64,000 nt of DNA from F22 sp963675625 (GCA_963675625.1 OY776497.1:124001-188000); one strand, 5' to 3'; shown: positions 1 through 8,384, counted from the stretch's first letter. The notes: generated by a model not told the origin, from the letters alone. A program made the numbers and translations.

Positions 1-2
1 TT

Positions 3-209
3 GAATATTGGGAAGCCCATTCAGGTCAGAAAGCAAGCTCATGCCATAACATAAGTTGTTATGGAACTAACTTAGTAGGTGCTCATGTACAAAAGGTAAA
101 CAGCTATGATACCAATTGGTATATAGCAGCAGTATGTTCAAGTTGTAATCAAAAGACAACTTCTTATACCGTTATTGGTCCTTTAGTCCCAGTACCGAGT
201 AATTTGTAA
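3..209 (+). CDS. C-terminal part of small Cys-rich (HNH/zinc-finger-like) protein
   Basis: Open frame entering from the left edge, 68 residues to a TAA stop. It shows two Cys pairs (SCHNISC near the start and CSSC further on) around a GAHV segment. A CxxC, GAHV/GGHV, WYI, CSSCN pattern of this kind is seen in small zinc-binding, HNH-like proteins of Bacteroidetes accessory regions; that comparison is from memory. The start lies outside the window, so neither domain order nor role can be settled. It ends 81 bases before the phosphatase gene and is separated from it by a hairpin. Confidence 0.5.
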   Translation, partial: EYWEAHSGQKASSCHNISCYGTNLVGAHVQKVNSYDTNWYIAAVCSSCNQKTTSYTVIGPLVPVPSNL

Positions 210-226
210 TAAACAGTAGGATGTGC

Positions 227-258
227 CTTCTATCACTTGTAAAATCAAGTGATAGAAG
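227..258. terminator. Perfect 12-bp hairpin between genes
   Basis: Arms CTTCTATCACTT and AAGTGATAGAAG pair perfectly around an 8-base loop. There is no clear T-run, so it may be a terminator or an RNA stability element of the upstream gene. It lies between a possible upstream start at 221 and the ATG at 290, which argues for the later start of the phosphatase. Confidence 0.5.
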
Positions 259-289
259 AGCTATCAATAATAATTTAATTAATAGAGAA

Positions 290-766
290 ATGAAACAGAT
301 TTATAAAGAATTGTACATTGGTTCTCAAGAGGATTATGAGAACATTGTAAAGTATGAAGAAGGCTGGTATGTCATCCATGCATGTAAAGAACCATACCAT
401 CGTAAAGCACTAGGTTATACAGGTCGTGCTGCGCCTAAAGATCACCCTGAGTATTTAATTGCACATAGAGATAATCGTTTGATTTTGAATCTAGTAGATG
501 CTCCTAAACCTGAATTTATACCTGAAGAGATTATCACTGAGGCATTGAAAGCAATTCATGCTAATATTGATAATCGCAAGGTGCTAGTACATTGTAATCA
601 AGGAATGTCTCGTTCTGCAACGATTGGGTTGCTTTATATGCACGCTGTACATGCTTTGGATGAAGATTTCCTAAAAGCTGAAGAAGAGTATAAGGAATAT
701 TACCCATGGTATGAACCTGGCAATGGTATGAGAATGTTTGCAATGAATAATTGGAATAACTATTAA
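290..766 (+). CDS. Dual-specificity/tyrosine phosphatase-like protein
   Basis: 158-residue protein with the Cys-based phosphatase signature HCNQGMSRS (residues 101-109; nucleophile Cys102, Arg108) and an upstream Asp in NLVDA (Asp70) that could be the general acid. Length fits a single dual-specificity phosphatase domain; no signal peptide or membrane segment is seen. The substrate is unknown: phosphoprotein, RNA 5' end or nucleotide are all possible. The frame is open back to 221, but a hairpin sits there, so ATG 290 is preferred. Three bases separate it from the 5'-nucleotidase gene, and both precede one terminator, so they are probably cotranscribed and may act on related phosphorylated substrates (inference). 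Confidence 0.75.
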   Translation: MKQIYKELYIGSQEDYENIVKYEEGWYVIHACKEPYHRKALGYTGRAAPKDHPEYLIAHRDNRLILNLVDAPKPEFIPEEIITEALKAIHANIDNRKVLVHCNQGMSRSATIGLLYMHAVHALDEDFLKAEEEYKEYYPWYEPGNGMRMFAMNNWNNY

Positions 767-769
767 GCT

Positions 770-1702
770 ATGGCATATCCAATAGAAAAGAAATTAGTCG
801 TTGCTGTAGCTTCTAGTGCTTTGTTTGATTTGACAGAATCACATAAAGTTTATCGAGATAAAGGTGTCGAGGAATACAGGAAATTTCAGGAATCTAATAT
901 TGATAAGCCTTTTCAAAGGGGAGTCGCTTTTCCCTTTATACGCAGATTACTAAGGTTAAATGAAGTTTTTTCAGTAGAAGAACCTGTTGAAGTAGTGTTG
1001 TTGTCGAGGAATAGCCCTGAAACAGGATTACGTGCTTTTCGCTCTATTCAACACTATGGTTTAAATATAACTAGAGCTGCATTCTTCTCTGGTGAAAGTC
1101 CTTATAGATATCTACCAGCATATAATGTCTCGTTATTCTTATCAGCAGAAAAGCAAGATGTGGTTGCTGCTTGTAAAGAAGGGTATGCGGCTGGACAAGT
1201 TCTGAATAACTCCATGTTGGATAATGATAACGAAAATGATCTCGAATTAAGGATAGCATTCGATTTTGACGGTGTTATTGCTACTGATGAATCTGAACAG
1301 ATATTTCAAAAAGAAGGAATGGCAGCTTTCCATGAACATGAGAAAGCGTGTGCGAGTGAGCCGATGAAGCCAGGTCTTTTAGGTGATTTGTTTAAAAAGA
1401 TTTCTTACTTCCAGAAGATGGAAGTAAAACGACAACTCGAGGACCCAGAATACAAACGTGTTCTTAAAACTTCTATAGTAACAGCTCGGAATGCTCCTTC
1501 GCATGAGCGATTAATTACTACTTTAAAGAGTTGGGGGGTGGATGTAAATGAAGCTTTCTTCTTAGGTGGTATAAAAAAAGCTAGGGTACTAGATATCATG
1601 CACCCTCACATATTCTTTGATGACCAAGAGACACATGTAACTGATTTGAAGAATGTACCTTCTGTACATATTCCTTTTGGTATTGTAAACGAGGGAAAGT
1701 AA
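770..1702 (+). CDS. Cytosolic 5'-nucleotidase (NT5C1/cN-I-type)
   Basis: 310 residues, full length for bacterial relatives of cytosolic 5'-nucleotidase I, which hydrolyse nucleoside monophosphates. The N-terminal block around SSALFDLTESHKVYRDKG (residues 15-32) and the HAD-like AFDFDGVIATDES block (residues 163-175, Asp165 and Asp167 as likely nucleophile and acid/base) are both present, followed by a late FFDDQ segment that fits the third HAD motif. No signal peptide, so a cytosolic enzyme. It follows the phosphatase gene by three bases and is closed by a strong terminator at 1756-1804. A housekeeping salvage role or a nucleotide-depleting defence role are both possible; the sequence does not decide. 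Confidence 0.75.
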   Translation: MAYPIEKKLVVAVASSALFDLTESHKVYRDKGVEEYRKFQESNIDKPFQRGVAFPFIRRLLRLNEVFSVEEPVEVVLLSRNSPETGLRAFRSIQHYGLNITRAAFFSGESPYRYLPAYNVSLFLSAEKQDVVAACKEGYAAGQVLNNSMLDNDNENDLELRIAFDFDGVIATDESEQIFQKEGMAAFHEHEKACASEPMKPGLLGDLFKKISYFQKMEVKRQLEDPEYKRVLKTSIVTARNAPSHERLITTLKSWGVDVNEAFFLGGIKKARVLDIMHPHIFFDDQETHVTDLKNVPSVHIPFGIVNEGK

Positions 1703-1755
1703 TGAGGACCGTTATCTGGAATCATTAAAATCATAGATTGTGAAAACTAGGATGA

Positions 1756-1804
1756 AACAAAGCAGTGGAAGCGCTACCTTCTACTGCTTTGTTCTGTTTT
1801 TTTT
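1756..1804 (+). terminator. Rho-independent terminator after 5'-nucleotidase
   Basis: A 16-bp stem (1756-1771 with 1778-1793, one G-U pair) with a 6-base loop is followed by CTG and a run of eight Ts. It closes the phosphatase/nucleotidase unit. A 63-codon open frame beginning at 1740 runs through this hairpin and is not considered a gene. Confidence 0.85.
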
Positions 1805-1912
1805 ATCGGGAGGGGAAGAAAATGTGAATAATACTGCCCCTATGTATCATCAGCAATTTCTTATGAGGTTTGTCGTTAATATGATATTTTTGTCATGTGA
1901 GCAAGGCATTGA

Positions 1913-1932
1913 ATTAGGATTGAAATCCTAAT
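1913..1932. promoter_or_regulatory. Palindrome upstream of SMC-like ATPase gene
   Basis: ATTAGGATT and AATCCTAAT form a perfect inverted repeat with a 2-base centre, 48 bases before the ATG at 1981. A TATTTTTG string further upstream (about 1885) resembles a Bacteroidetes -7 element but lacks a convincing -33 partner. The dyad could be a repressor operator for the downstream gene; no regulator is adjacent. Confidence 0.35.
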
Positions 1933-1980
1933 CTGTGTGCTTGTTTAGTCTGAAATTATTAATCTAAAAAATAGAGAACC

Positions 1981-4179
1981 ATGACAAACAAAATTAAAGT
2001 AGAGATGTCAAATTGTTTCGGCATCGGTGAATTGAACCACGAGTTTGATTTTAGTAACACAAACACTAACATTGTGTATGCACCTAATGGTGTAATGAAG
2101 ACTTCATTTACCAAGAGTTGTAAACTGTATTCCGAAAACAAGCAACCCAAAGATGAAATGTATCCCAATCGGATTTCAAAATTCATTTTAAAATATGCAA
2201 GTGGAAATGCACTTGCTAAGGAAGAGATTTTGGTTGTCGAATCAGAAGACACTGGGCTAGATTCTTCACATAGAATTAGTCAATTTTTAGCCAACAAAAC
2301 TCTGAAAGAAAGATATGATCAAATTCTCTCAGAAATAGATGAGAAGTACCAAATTCTACTCCGTGCGCTGAAGAAAAAATCTCAAAGTTCAGATATTGAA
2401 AGCGAATTACGCTTTGCTTTTGTCAATGATGAAAACATTTCTGTTATGCGAAGAATATACGAAATGTACAGTGATGTTTCAAATAGTAGTCATATAGATT
2501 ATGGTTTCAAGTTTAATGATATATTTGATAAGAAAGGTTCTGTCGCTAAATTTGTGGCAAAAAATCACAGTGATTTAGTTCGTTATGCTGATCAGTATGC
2601 AAAACTATTGAATAACTCAACTTTCTTTTCTGGTGATCCATCAGTTTCTTTTGGAACTTATCAAGCAGATCAGGTTGCTAAAGCAGTCGGAGCAGGGTAT
2701 TTTCAGGCCAAACACAAATTAATGCTAAGTGACGACAAAACACAGATTGAGGACAGTGAAGCACTTGAGAGTTTGATTAATGAAGAAATCAATAATGTAC
2801 TTGAAGACCCTTCTTTAAAGGAAATATTCGACAGGTTGGACACTGGCTTGAATAAAAATCAAGAGATGAGAACTTTTAAGGAAGCAATTAAAGCCAACCC
2901 TACACTTATTGCTAAACTAGCTAAGTATCAAGAATTTAGACTTGAGGTTCTAAAATCATATTTACACAACTCTATTGAATTGTATCGTGAGTTTTTTGAA
3001 TGTTATGATGGCCATCAAAATGAATTGAAGCAAATTTTAGCTCAAGCCTCACAAGAGGTTGAAGCTTGGAAAGCGATACTTGATATTTTCAATACACGTT
3101 TTAATGTTCCTTTTACTGTTGTTCTCAAAAACCAAAGTGATGTATTATTAAAGGAGACATCAGCAACACTTGAATTCATATTTAGAGATAGTGATGAAGA
3201 GGGTGTAGCACAAGATAAAGACAAGTTACTAAAAGTACTTAGTAGAGGTGAGCGACGAGCGTTTTATATTTTGCATGTACTATTTGAACTAGAAGCTAGA
3301 AAAGCCCAAGGAGGCTCTAGTTTTATAGTCTTTGATGACATCGCCGACTCATTTGATTATAAGAATAAGTATGCCATTGTTGAGTATTTGAAGGAGTTAC
3401 AGCAAGAGGCAAATATTAAGTTTGTCCTACTAACACATAATTTTGATTTTTATCGATTGGTTATTGGACGATTTGAATTTAAAGGAAAGTCAATACTTAT
3501 GGCCCACAAGAATAAAGAAAGCAGAAAAGTTACTTTAAGCCCTGGAAAATTTTATAGAGAACCAATTCATGAATTTGTTGATTCAGCTGAAAATAATCCG
3601 AAAAAGTTTGTAGCTCTTATCCCATTTGTCAGAAACATTATTGAATACACTGCAGGTAAAACTGATGAATATAACCGATTGACACACTGTCTACATGATA
3701 AAGAAACAACAGCGGATATGACTATGAAGGATATCGTGGACGTTTTTGTTGCAACTGTACCCAAATTCAAGAACCAGTTTCAAGATGAAAAGTTTTTAAC
3801 ACAGAACTATATCAGCACATTGTACAATCTATGCGAGGATATTGTAGCTGAAGGGGAAGAAAATTATTCGCTTGCAAATAAATTAGTGTTGTCCATGGGC
3901 ATTCGTCTTAAATCAGAGGAATACATGATAAATAAGCTCGATTTGAGTTATGATGAATTAAAAGCTAATAAAGACAGTCAAACTGGCTACTTATTAGGAG
4001 AATTAAAGAAATCTTCTGAGGTGCCTGCAGAAGAACTTGCTGTAATGTCAAGAACCTGTTTGATGACACCAGAAAACATCCATGTCAATAGTTTCATGTA
4101 TGAGCCTATTATTGATATGTCTAATAATCATCTGATAAGTTTATATAACGATGTAAAGTCATTGCTTGCTGCGCAGTAA
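1981..4179 (+). CDS. SMC/ABC-type ATPase (AAA_13-like), possible RNase-type effector
   Basis: 732 residues. The N-terminus carries a P-loop variant, YAPNGVMKTSF (about residues 34-44). The centre is helical. The C-terminal half of the ATPase has an ABC-signature-like LSRGERRAF, Walker B FIVFDDIADSFD, and a switch His in LLTHNFDF. This order is that of AAA_13/RloC/PrrC-type ATPases. Beyond the ATPase lies a C-terminal region with Arg-x3-Glu (VRNIIEY) and nearby His residues (RLTHCLHD), resembling the R-x3-E-xn-H triad of PrrC/RloC anticodon nucleases, though the Glu-His spacing is shorter than in E. coli PrrC. It has its own terminator, so it appears to be a stand-alone gene. The ATPase assignment is strong; the nuclease assignment is tentative. 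Confidence 0.7.
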   Translation: MTNKIKVEMSNCFGIGELNHEFDFSNTNTNIVYAPNGVMKTSFTKSCKLYSENKQPKDEMYPNRISKFILKYASGNALAKEEILVVESEDTGLDSSHRISQFLANKTLKERYDQILSEIDEKYQILLRALKKKSQSSDIESELRFAFVNDENISVMRRIYEMYSDVSNSSHIDYGFKFNDIFDKKGSVAKFVAKNHSDLVRYADQYAKLLNNSTFFSGDPSVSFGTYQADQVAKAVGAGYFQAKHKLMLSDDKTQIEDSEALESLINEEINNVLEDPSLKEIFDRLDTGLNKNQEMRTFKEAIKANPTLIAKLAKYQEFRLEVLKSYLHNSIELYREFFECYDGHQNELKQILAQASQEVEAWKAILDIFNTRFNVPFTVVLKNQSDVLLKETSATLEFIFRDSDEEGVAQDKDKLLKVLSRGERRAFYILHVLFELEARKAQGGSSFIVFDDIADSFDYKNKYAIVEYLKELQQEANIKFVLLTHNFDFYRLVIGRFEFKGKSILMAHKNKESRKVTLSPGKFYREPIHEFVDSAENNPKKFVALIPFVRNIIEYTAGKTDEYNRLTHCLHDKETTADMTMKDIVDVFVATVPKFKNQFQDEKFLTQNYISTLYNLCEDIVAEGEENYSLANKLVLSMGIRLKSEEYMINKLDLSYDELKANKDSQTGYLLGELKKSSEVPAEELAVMSRTCLMTPENIHVNSFMYEPIIDMSNNHLISLYNDVKSLLAAQ

Positions 4180-4183
4180 AATT

Positions 4184-4223
4184 CAGTCACCTCTATGTTG
4201 GTCATGGAGGTGACTGTTTTTTT
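4184..4223 (+). terminator. Rho-independent terminator after SMC-like ATPase gene
   Basis: CAGTCACCTC (4184-4193) pairs with GAGGTGACTG (4207-4216); an inner ATG/CAT pairing extends the stem, and seven Ts follow. It separates the ATPase from the next gene, so the two are probably not one operon. Confidence 0.85.
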
Positions 4224-4333
4224 AATCCTCCAATATAACAATTTCCCCGGATACACACTTGTACAACCTCAAAAAATATTACCTTTGAACTGCGATGCAC
4301 CCAAGTGCACCATAATCCTAATCGAAAATCGAA

Positions 4334-5440
4334 ATGACAAACAAAAAATTAAGAGACTCTCTTGAAAAGGCTATCAAGACATTCCAAAAGGAAGCTCGGT
4401 CGTTAATCTCTCAAAAAAGCACACATGCTGCAAAAGCAAAACAGCAGAACAAGGACTGTATTCAATATCGTCTTGGCAAGCTTCAACCACACCTTCAAGA
4501 CTTAGCAAATCAATTCCTTTTTGGTGGTTATCTCCATGTACGCGGTTTTGTAAATGGCGCACAAGTAGATAAAAAGATTTACTTGAATGCTATTGAATTC
4601 TATTATCACGAGTGCAAAGATAAGAGTCCTGATAATCAAAGAATCAAAGACTATATCATGTATCACATCCCAGATGAGACAACAACTCCTGTGTCTATGT
4701 CCAAGTCTGCAAAAGAACTACGACAATGGAGAGATAATATTTTCCCACTAGGTACCCTTCATGCCCACACCTCTGGTGTTGACATCACTTTTGAGGATCC
4801 AAAGGGTAAGTTTCGAGCCTCCGTGTTGATTCGTGAGTATATCGTTGTAGAGAACCTCGACTTTAGTAACTTACGCGTTGAGCATCGTTCTACATTTTTG
4901 TATGACGAGCTACTAATGGGGATGAATGCCATGAATGGCAATAGCATCTCCATAACATGGCAAGATACATCTAAACAGTCTATAGAGGACACAACCACTA
5001 AAGGTCGTGTTAATGTAAATCTAAAAGAGCTCGTTGACGGACAACTGGTCGTACAAAACACAAAAGATACACGTCCATGGCGCTTTAGAAGAACGACTCC
5101 TCTTAACACCTCAGCAGATGCATCAACCCCAGTATACCGAGTTCACGAAAGCTTTATGAAAGCCTTGCATGATGATGCGGAGAATATAATCCGAAAATAC
5201 ATTGGCAAAGGAGTTGAATTCGACAGCCATAAATTTATTCAAGAGTTTACGCAGCGTCATCAAAAGGAATATATAGAAGCCTTGTATGTACTGAGAGATT
5301 GCAACGGTCCATTTCAAGAGCTTCATAGCCATATTGGGATCTTTTTAAGTAAACGTTCATACTTAGAAAAGCTAGGTAAAGAAGACAGCCTTAATATCTT
5401 TGGCTATTATAGTAAAGACATCGGGAAATGGAAATATTAA
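4334..5440 (+). CDS. Unrecognised 368-aa protein
   Basis: Complete ATG-to-TAA reading frame with coding character. The N-terminal 40 residues are Lys/Gln-rich and probably helical. A central block reads LGTLHAHTSGVDITFED, then RASVLIREYIV (about residues 138-172). The 'G-D/I-T-F ... LIR' pattern faintly recalls the core of MPG-type (alkyladenine) DNA glycosylases, but no catalytic residue can be assigned and I would not name it so. The C-terminus (about residues 270-368) is helical and Lys-rich. It follows the ATPase gene's terminator by 110 bases and precedes a nuclease pseudogene. No signal peptide or membrane segment. Function unknown; its island location suggests an accessory role. Confidence 0.6.
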   Translation: MTNKKLRDSLEKAIKTFQKEARSLISQKSTHAAKAKQQNKDCIQYRLGKLQPHLQDLANQFLFGGYLHVRGFVNGAQVDKKIYLNAIEFYYHECKDKSPDNQRIKDYIMYHIPDETTTPVSMSKSAKELRQWRDNIFPLGTLHAHTSGVDITFEDPKGKFRASVLIREYIVVENLDFSNLRVEHRSTFLYDELLMGMNAMNGNSISITWQDTSKQSIEDTTTKGRVNVNLKELVDGQLVVQNTKDTRPWRFRRTTPLNTSADASTPVYRVHESFMKALHDDAENIIRKYIGKGVEFDSHKFIQEFTQRHQKEYIEALYVLRDCNGPFQELHSHIGIFLSKRSYLEKLGKEDSLNIFGYYSKDIGKWKY

Positions 5441-5441
5441 T

Positions 5442-5918
5442 ATGGTAAGAATTACAGAAGTATAGTTTCTATTGGAGATACTAAATGACAATGTTGAACA
5501 AAATTCGACGAAAGCTACTTTCTTAGATATCATCAACTGCAGCAGAAAGGAGAATGATTGGAGTGATATCTACCACTTCTATCTGAAAAATGATTACGCA
5601 GGAATGAAGTCTGTTATAGCAAATAATATCTTTTCAATTCTGAACAATAAGGTAAAGGATCGAAACGAAAAGATACCGACATCTTTAAATAATAATTATG
5701 AAATCCAGAAAGAAGTTCTCACAAAGAAAGTAACGCTTAACAAGAAACGAATCAATTTGCTTATTTGTGATAGATTGAAGAAAACAATTATAATCATTGA
5801 AAACAAAGTCGATGCAATCTAATACAACCCTCTTGACACATACCATTTGCAGTGTGTGAAGCAATATCCAGATTGTAATAGTTTTATCCTTAAAGAAACA
5901 TATAGATATTGTTTCTGA
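5442..5918 (+). pseudogene. Decayed PD-(D/E)XK nuclease-family gene (PDDEXK_4-like)
   Basis: From ATG 5442 the frame meets a TAG after 7 codons, then stays open from about 5466 to a TAA at 5820-5822. This stretch holds TFLDIINCSRKENDWSDIY and RINLLICDRL...IIIIENKVDA. The second is the D-xn-E-x-K core of the PD-(D/E)XK superfamily as in PDDEXK_4 proteins. Directly after that stop, a shifted frame continues in the family's style (YNPLDTYHLQCVKQYPD...) to a TGA at 5916-5918. So there is one nonsense mutation, one frameshift and no C-terminal half. The first part could be expressed from an internal start but would lack the rest of the fold. Confidence 0.65.
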
Positions 5919-5944
5919 AAATGGATTATAATTGCTCTAAAAGA

Positions 5945-5983
5945 AAATATGCCGTCCTTGCACTTTGCTTGGACGGCATATTT
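5945..5983. terminator. 13-bp perfect hairpin
   Basis: AAATATGCCGTCC pairs perfectly with GGACGGCATATTT around a 13-base loop. The A-rich and T-rich stem ends suit a bidirectional terminator. It is the first of two tandem hairpins in the gene-poor stretch 5919-6425. Confidence 0.6.
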
Positions 5984-5998
5984 GAAAGTAAAAAAATG

Positions 5999-6028
5999 CG
6001 CCCATTGTGTGACAAGACACAATGGGCG
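5999..6028. terminator. 12-bp perfect hairpin, second of a tandem pair
   Basis: CGCCCATTGTGT pairs perfectly with ACACAATGGGCG around a 6-base loop, 16 bases after the previous hairpin and preceded by an A-run. As read on the minus strand that gives a T-run, it could terminate minus-strand transcription arriving from 6426 onward. Confidence 0.55.
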
Positions 6029-6126
6029 ACTTTGCATTCCTTTTAAGTGCACGTATAGAGCTCATTATAGACTACACACGCACTGTTTATTCTGATGCAA
6101 AGATAAGAAGTTTAATTTGAAACACG

Positions 6127-6193
6127 TATAAAGTACCTCCCTATTTCACCCTCACATTTACACTTATTCAAGAAATGACTCGTTCATTTGATA
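6127..6193. mobile_element. Degenerate end of the IS3-family element
   Basis: These 67 bases align with the left end of the IS copies at 21181 and 49211, sharing blocks such as CACATTTAC and AAGAAATGACTCGT and the final CATTTGATA, with about a dozen scattered differences. This is an old IS end, more diverged than the other copies. The remainder of 6029-6125 and 6194-6392 shows no gene or clear signal. Confidence 0.65.
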
Positions 6194-6392
6194 AATGCAT
6201 GGCGACATATTATTGTAAAGAATCAATATAAAGCACTTTGTCAAGAGAAAAAACTATGGAAGATATGTTTAGGGTACTTAGGAGAAAATGAAGAGACGAA
6301 AATAAGAATAATCAAAAAAAATTGAGCATACCAATTTAAATGCGTATATTTGCAATGAGTTCATTGCTCATTCGAGTGAAGGAAATCGGACG

Positions 6393-6420
6393 ACGTAGAG
6401 CCTTTGATGCTCTGCGTTTT
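6393..6420. terminator. Hairpin flanking the toxin-like pseudogene
   Basis: ACGTAGAGC and GCTCTGCGT pair (one U-G wobble) around a 7-base loop, followed on the plus strand by TTTT. It lies just beyond the stop of the minus-strand reading frame ending at 6426. No plus-strand gene ends here. Confidence 0.45.
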
Positions 6421-6425
6421 CTGCT

Positions 6426-6805
6426 TTATAAGACCTCAGGCAGTCTTCGTCTATACTTCTTCATAATCTTATTTCTATGTTTATCCTTTCCCTCCAGCTT
6501 GTACGCCGTCAATAAATAGTACCCTTTTCCATTTCTTAAAGGCTCAAGAATAATCACATACTCTTCATCAGTATCGTAATAATCAGTGCGCAAATTTCTC
6601 CCCTCTATAAAGGAAAAAAGTATATGTTACATGACTTCTTTTTATCAACAATAACAGTAGTAAGATGTGTGAACAAAGCAACAAGAATATCTTCACCATC
6701 ATGTGGAGTTGGTGATACACTTTTATTTCCAAATGTAATAGTTTGTCTTTCAAAGTCCATTTTAAAGATCCCATGTAAACTATTACTAATCTGATAGTTA
6801 TTCAC
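6426..6805 (-). pseudogene. Broken gene for a MuF-toxin/barnase-EndoU-like accessory protein
   Basis: A GTG start at 6805 overlaps the end of the upstream KAP gene and opens MNNYQISNSLHGIFKMDF...TPHDGEDILVALFTHLTTVIVDKK. The frame then stops at about 6605. The C-terminal part continues in another frame to TAA at 6426 (YVIILEPLRNGKGYYLLTAY ... KIMKKYRRRLPEVL). Together they look like the two ends of a protein of about 150-170 residues whose middle (about 40 residues) is deleted with loss of frame. Proteins with a terminal YVIVLEP...YYLLTAY strand pair recur in phage and MuF-type toxin domains (recalled, not searched). Coupling to the KAP gene suggests they worked as a pair before decay. Confidence 0.6.
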
Positions 6806-8255
6806 TTACGAACTGATCCAATAACTCCAACTTATCCATGATATACTGAATTGTAAGGTCTAAACCATAGTTAACTTCATAAGACTCTATAATTCTAACG
6901 ACTTTATTTGCATCGAATTTGTTTAGCTGAAATGCAAGTTCTCGTTTACCTTCTATGTCAAATTGATTTGACAAAAACAAAGAAAATGTCTTGTTCTTAT
7001 CTGAAAAGGATTTGCCAAATTTTTCTAAATGCTTCTCATATAACAACATAAATATTGCGTAAACATGGTAGGCTCTACTCTTGTTTAACTTCATATACTC
7101 ATCATCAATTATCATATCCTCAAACAAATTACTTAACTCAGTAAAATCGATTGTACCATTTTTAATTCGCTTATACAATTCTGGATTATAATCTCTATAC
7201 TGGGACAACAGCATAAATACTCCTGGAAAAACAAAGCTGTTTGTGTTAAAGCTATTAAGAGCAACTTTAGTTCTAATATAAAGCTTTTCTATTTGTCGTA
7301 GCGATAGATTATTTGATTGAGCCAAAATCACAGAGAACCCCTCCATTTCTTCTTTCTCAATACGTCCTTCAGATGTATTCATTCTTTTTTTATTCTCAAA
7401 GTACTTTGAAAACCCATAAGTTTCATACAAGAAATCACAATACGCTTTATAGTCTGGTTCTGGAAGATAATACCACAAGTCAATAAAGCGCTTTAGATAT
7501 TCCTCTGCTTGTATACTTTCACTCCCATAATACCCACGTATAGAGTGGCTCAACTGCGTAGCATCTACTCCCAAAACAAATACAACTCGATCTATGTCGA
7601 AAAAGTGCTTGATACGCTCCAACACTTTAACTGCAAAATGTGGATTACATCGATCTAGTTCATCGACCAATACGACGATAGGTTTATTTTGAGTTATTTT
7701 ATTGACTACCTTTTGAAGTTGATCTTTAAAGTCATCAAAGCTCTGCTGTTTTTCCTCATACGACTTTATTTCATCCACTAAGACATTTGTGGCCTCTTCA
7801 GAAACAGCTTCAAACAACTCTGCAATATCTTCGCCAAATTTCTTCTTGGCTAGCGACTTGGCTAACACTGGGATTCCCGATTTAGCTAACCGCCCTAATA
7901 TTGTCAGTAATGTATCAAAGCCAGATTTGATAACCTCTTTGGTTCCCTCTACTGGTTTGATTAACTGGGAGTAAAAGCTCCCTAAAATCATAGCCATGGG
8001 ATCTGATACATAATCATTTTTCCAAGCATTAATATAAACACAGTTATATTCATCATTAAGAAGATATTGTTCCCACATCTTCAAAAATGTAGTCTTTCCA
8101 GTACCCCATGCACCATCCAGTCCGAGTACAAAACCATTACCATATGTATCTACGATAGAAGTGAGAATTTCAGCATACTTTTTTCTATCCAATTTACAGT
8201 TTTCAAAAGGATTCTCTTTATTGACCTCAACTATTGGGCTCTTTATTGTCGACAT
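6798..8255 (-). CDS. KAP-family P-loop NTPase (KAP 1)
   Basis: 485 residues. Walker A is GAWGTGKT (residues 48-55); Walker B is VVLVDELDRCNP (residues 194-205), the D-E-L-D-R-C form typical of KAP NTPases (PF07693). Between them is the usual inserted helical hairpin with hydrophobic runs (about 110-140), which in some members is membrane-associated. The C-terminal half (about 270-485) is helical without a recognised domain. KAP NTPases are often encoded in phage-defence loci as NTP-driven sensors or switches. The downstream toxin-like reading frame starts inside the end of this gene, implying translational coupling. An inverted repeat sits 37 bases upstream of the ATG. Confidence 0.8.
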   Translation of the reverse strand: MSTIKSPIVEVNKENPFENCKLDRKKYAEILTSIVDTYGNGFVLGLDGAWGTGKTTFLKMWEQYLLNDEYNCVYINAWKNDYVSDPMAMILGSFYSQLIKPVEGTKEVIKSGFDTLLTILGRLAKSGIPVLAKSLAKKKFGEDIAELFEAVSEEATNVLVDEIKSYEEKQQSFDDFKDQLQKVVNKITQNKPIVVLVDELDRCNPHFAVKVLERIKHFFDIDRVVFVLGVDATQLSHSIRGYYGSESIQAEEYLKRFIDLWYYLPEPDYKAYCDFLYETYGFSKYFENKKRMNTSEGRIEKEEMEGFSVILAQSNNLSLRQIEKLYIRTKVALNSFNTNSFVFPGVFMLLSQYRDYNPELYKRIKNGTIDFTELSNLFEDMIIDDEYMKLNKSRAYHVYAIFMLLYEKHLEKFGKSFSDKNKTFSLFLSNQFDIEGKRELAFQLNKFDANKVVRIIESYEVNYGLDLTIQYIMDKLELLDQFVSE

Positions 8256-8291
8256 AATAAAATAATTTTGTACTAATGATTTACAGATATC

Positions 8292-8310
8292 TTAGCCAGT
8301 GCTTGGCTAA
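8292..8310. promoter_or_regulatory. Inverted repeat upstream of KAP 1
   Basis: TTAGCCA and TGGCTAA flank a 5-base centre, 37 bases upstream of the KAP gene start on the minus strand. Position and symmetry suit an operator; no adjacent regulator is identified. Confidence 0.35.
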
Positions 8311-8334
8311 ATGAACATAATCTCTTTTGAGTAT

Positions 8335-8350
8335 TATAGTGTACCCCTAG
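8335..8350. mobile_element. Sixteen-base match to the left IS end
   Basis: TATAGTGTACCCCTA equals the outer left end of the IS copies at 21181 and 49211, then diverges into a G-run. The matching right end of the same element lies at 9807-9968 in the same orientation, so an ATPase gene now occupies the space where the IS interior would be. Short enough to be doubtful alone. Confidence 0.45.
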
Positions 8351-8384
8351 GGGGGGAGTGGTTGATTCTTCCAATCAAATACAA

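Noticed and set aside
221..289. Earlier start for the phosphatase gene
   Set aside because: A perfect 12-bp hairpin lies across this stretch, and the extra 23 residues do not belong to the fold; ATG 290 is used.
1740..1931. Open frame of 63 codons
   Set aside because: It runs straight through a strong terminator hairpin (1756-1804), has a GTG-type start and no protein-like pattern.
4334..5440. MPG-type DNA glycosylase
   Set aside because: Only a weak 'G-D-I-T-F ... LIR' resemblance; no catalytic residue or rest of the fold could be matched.
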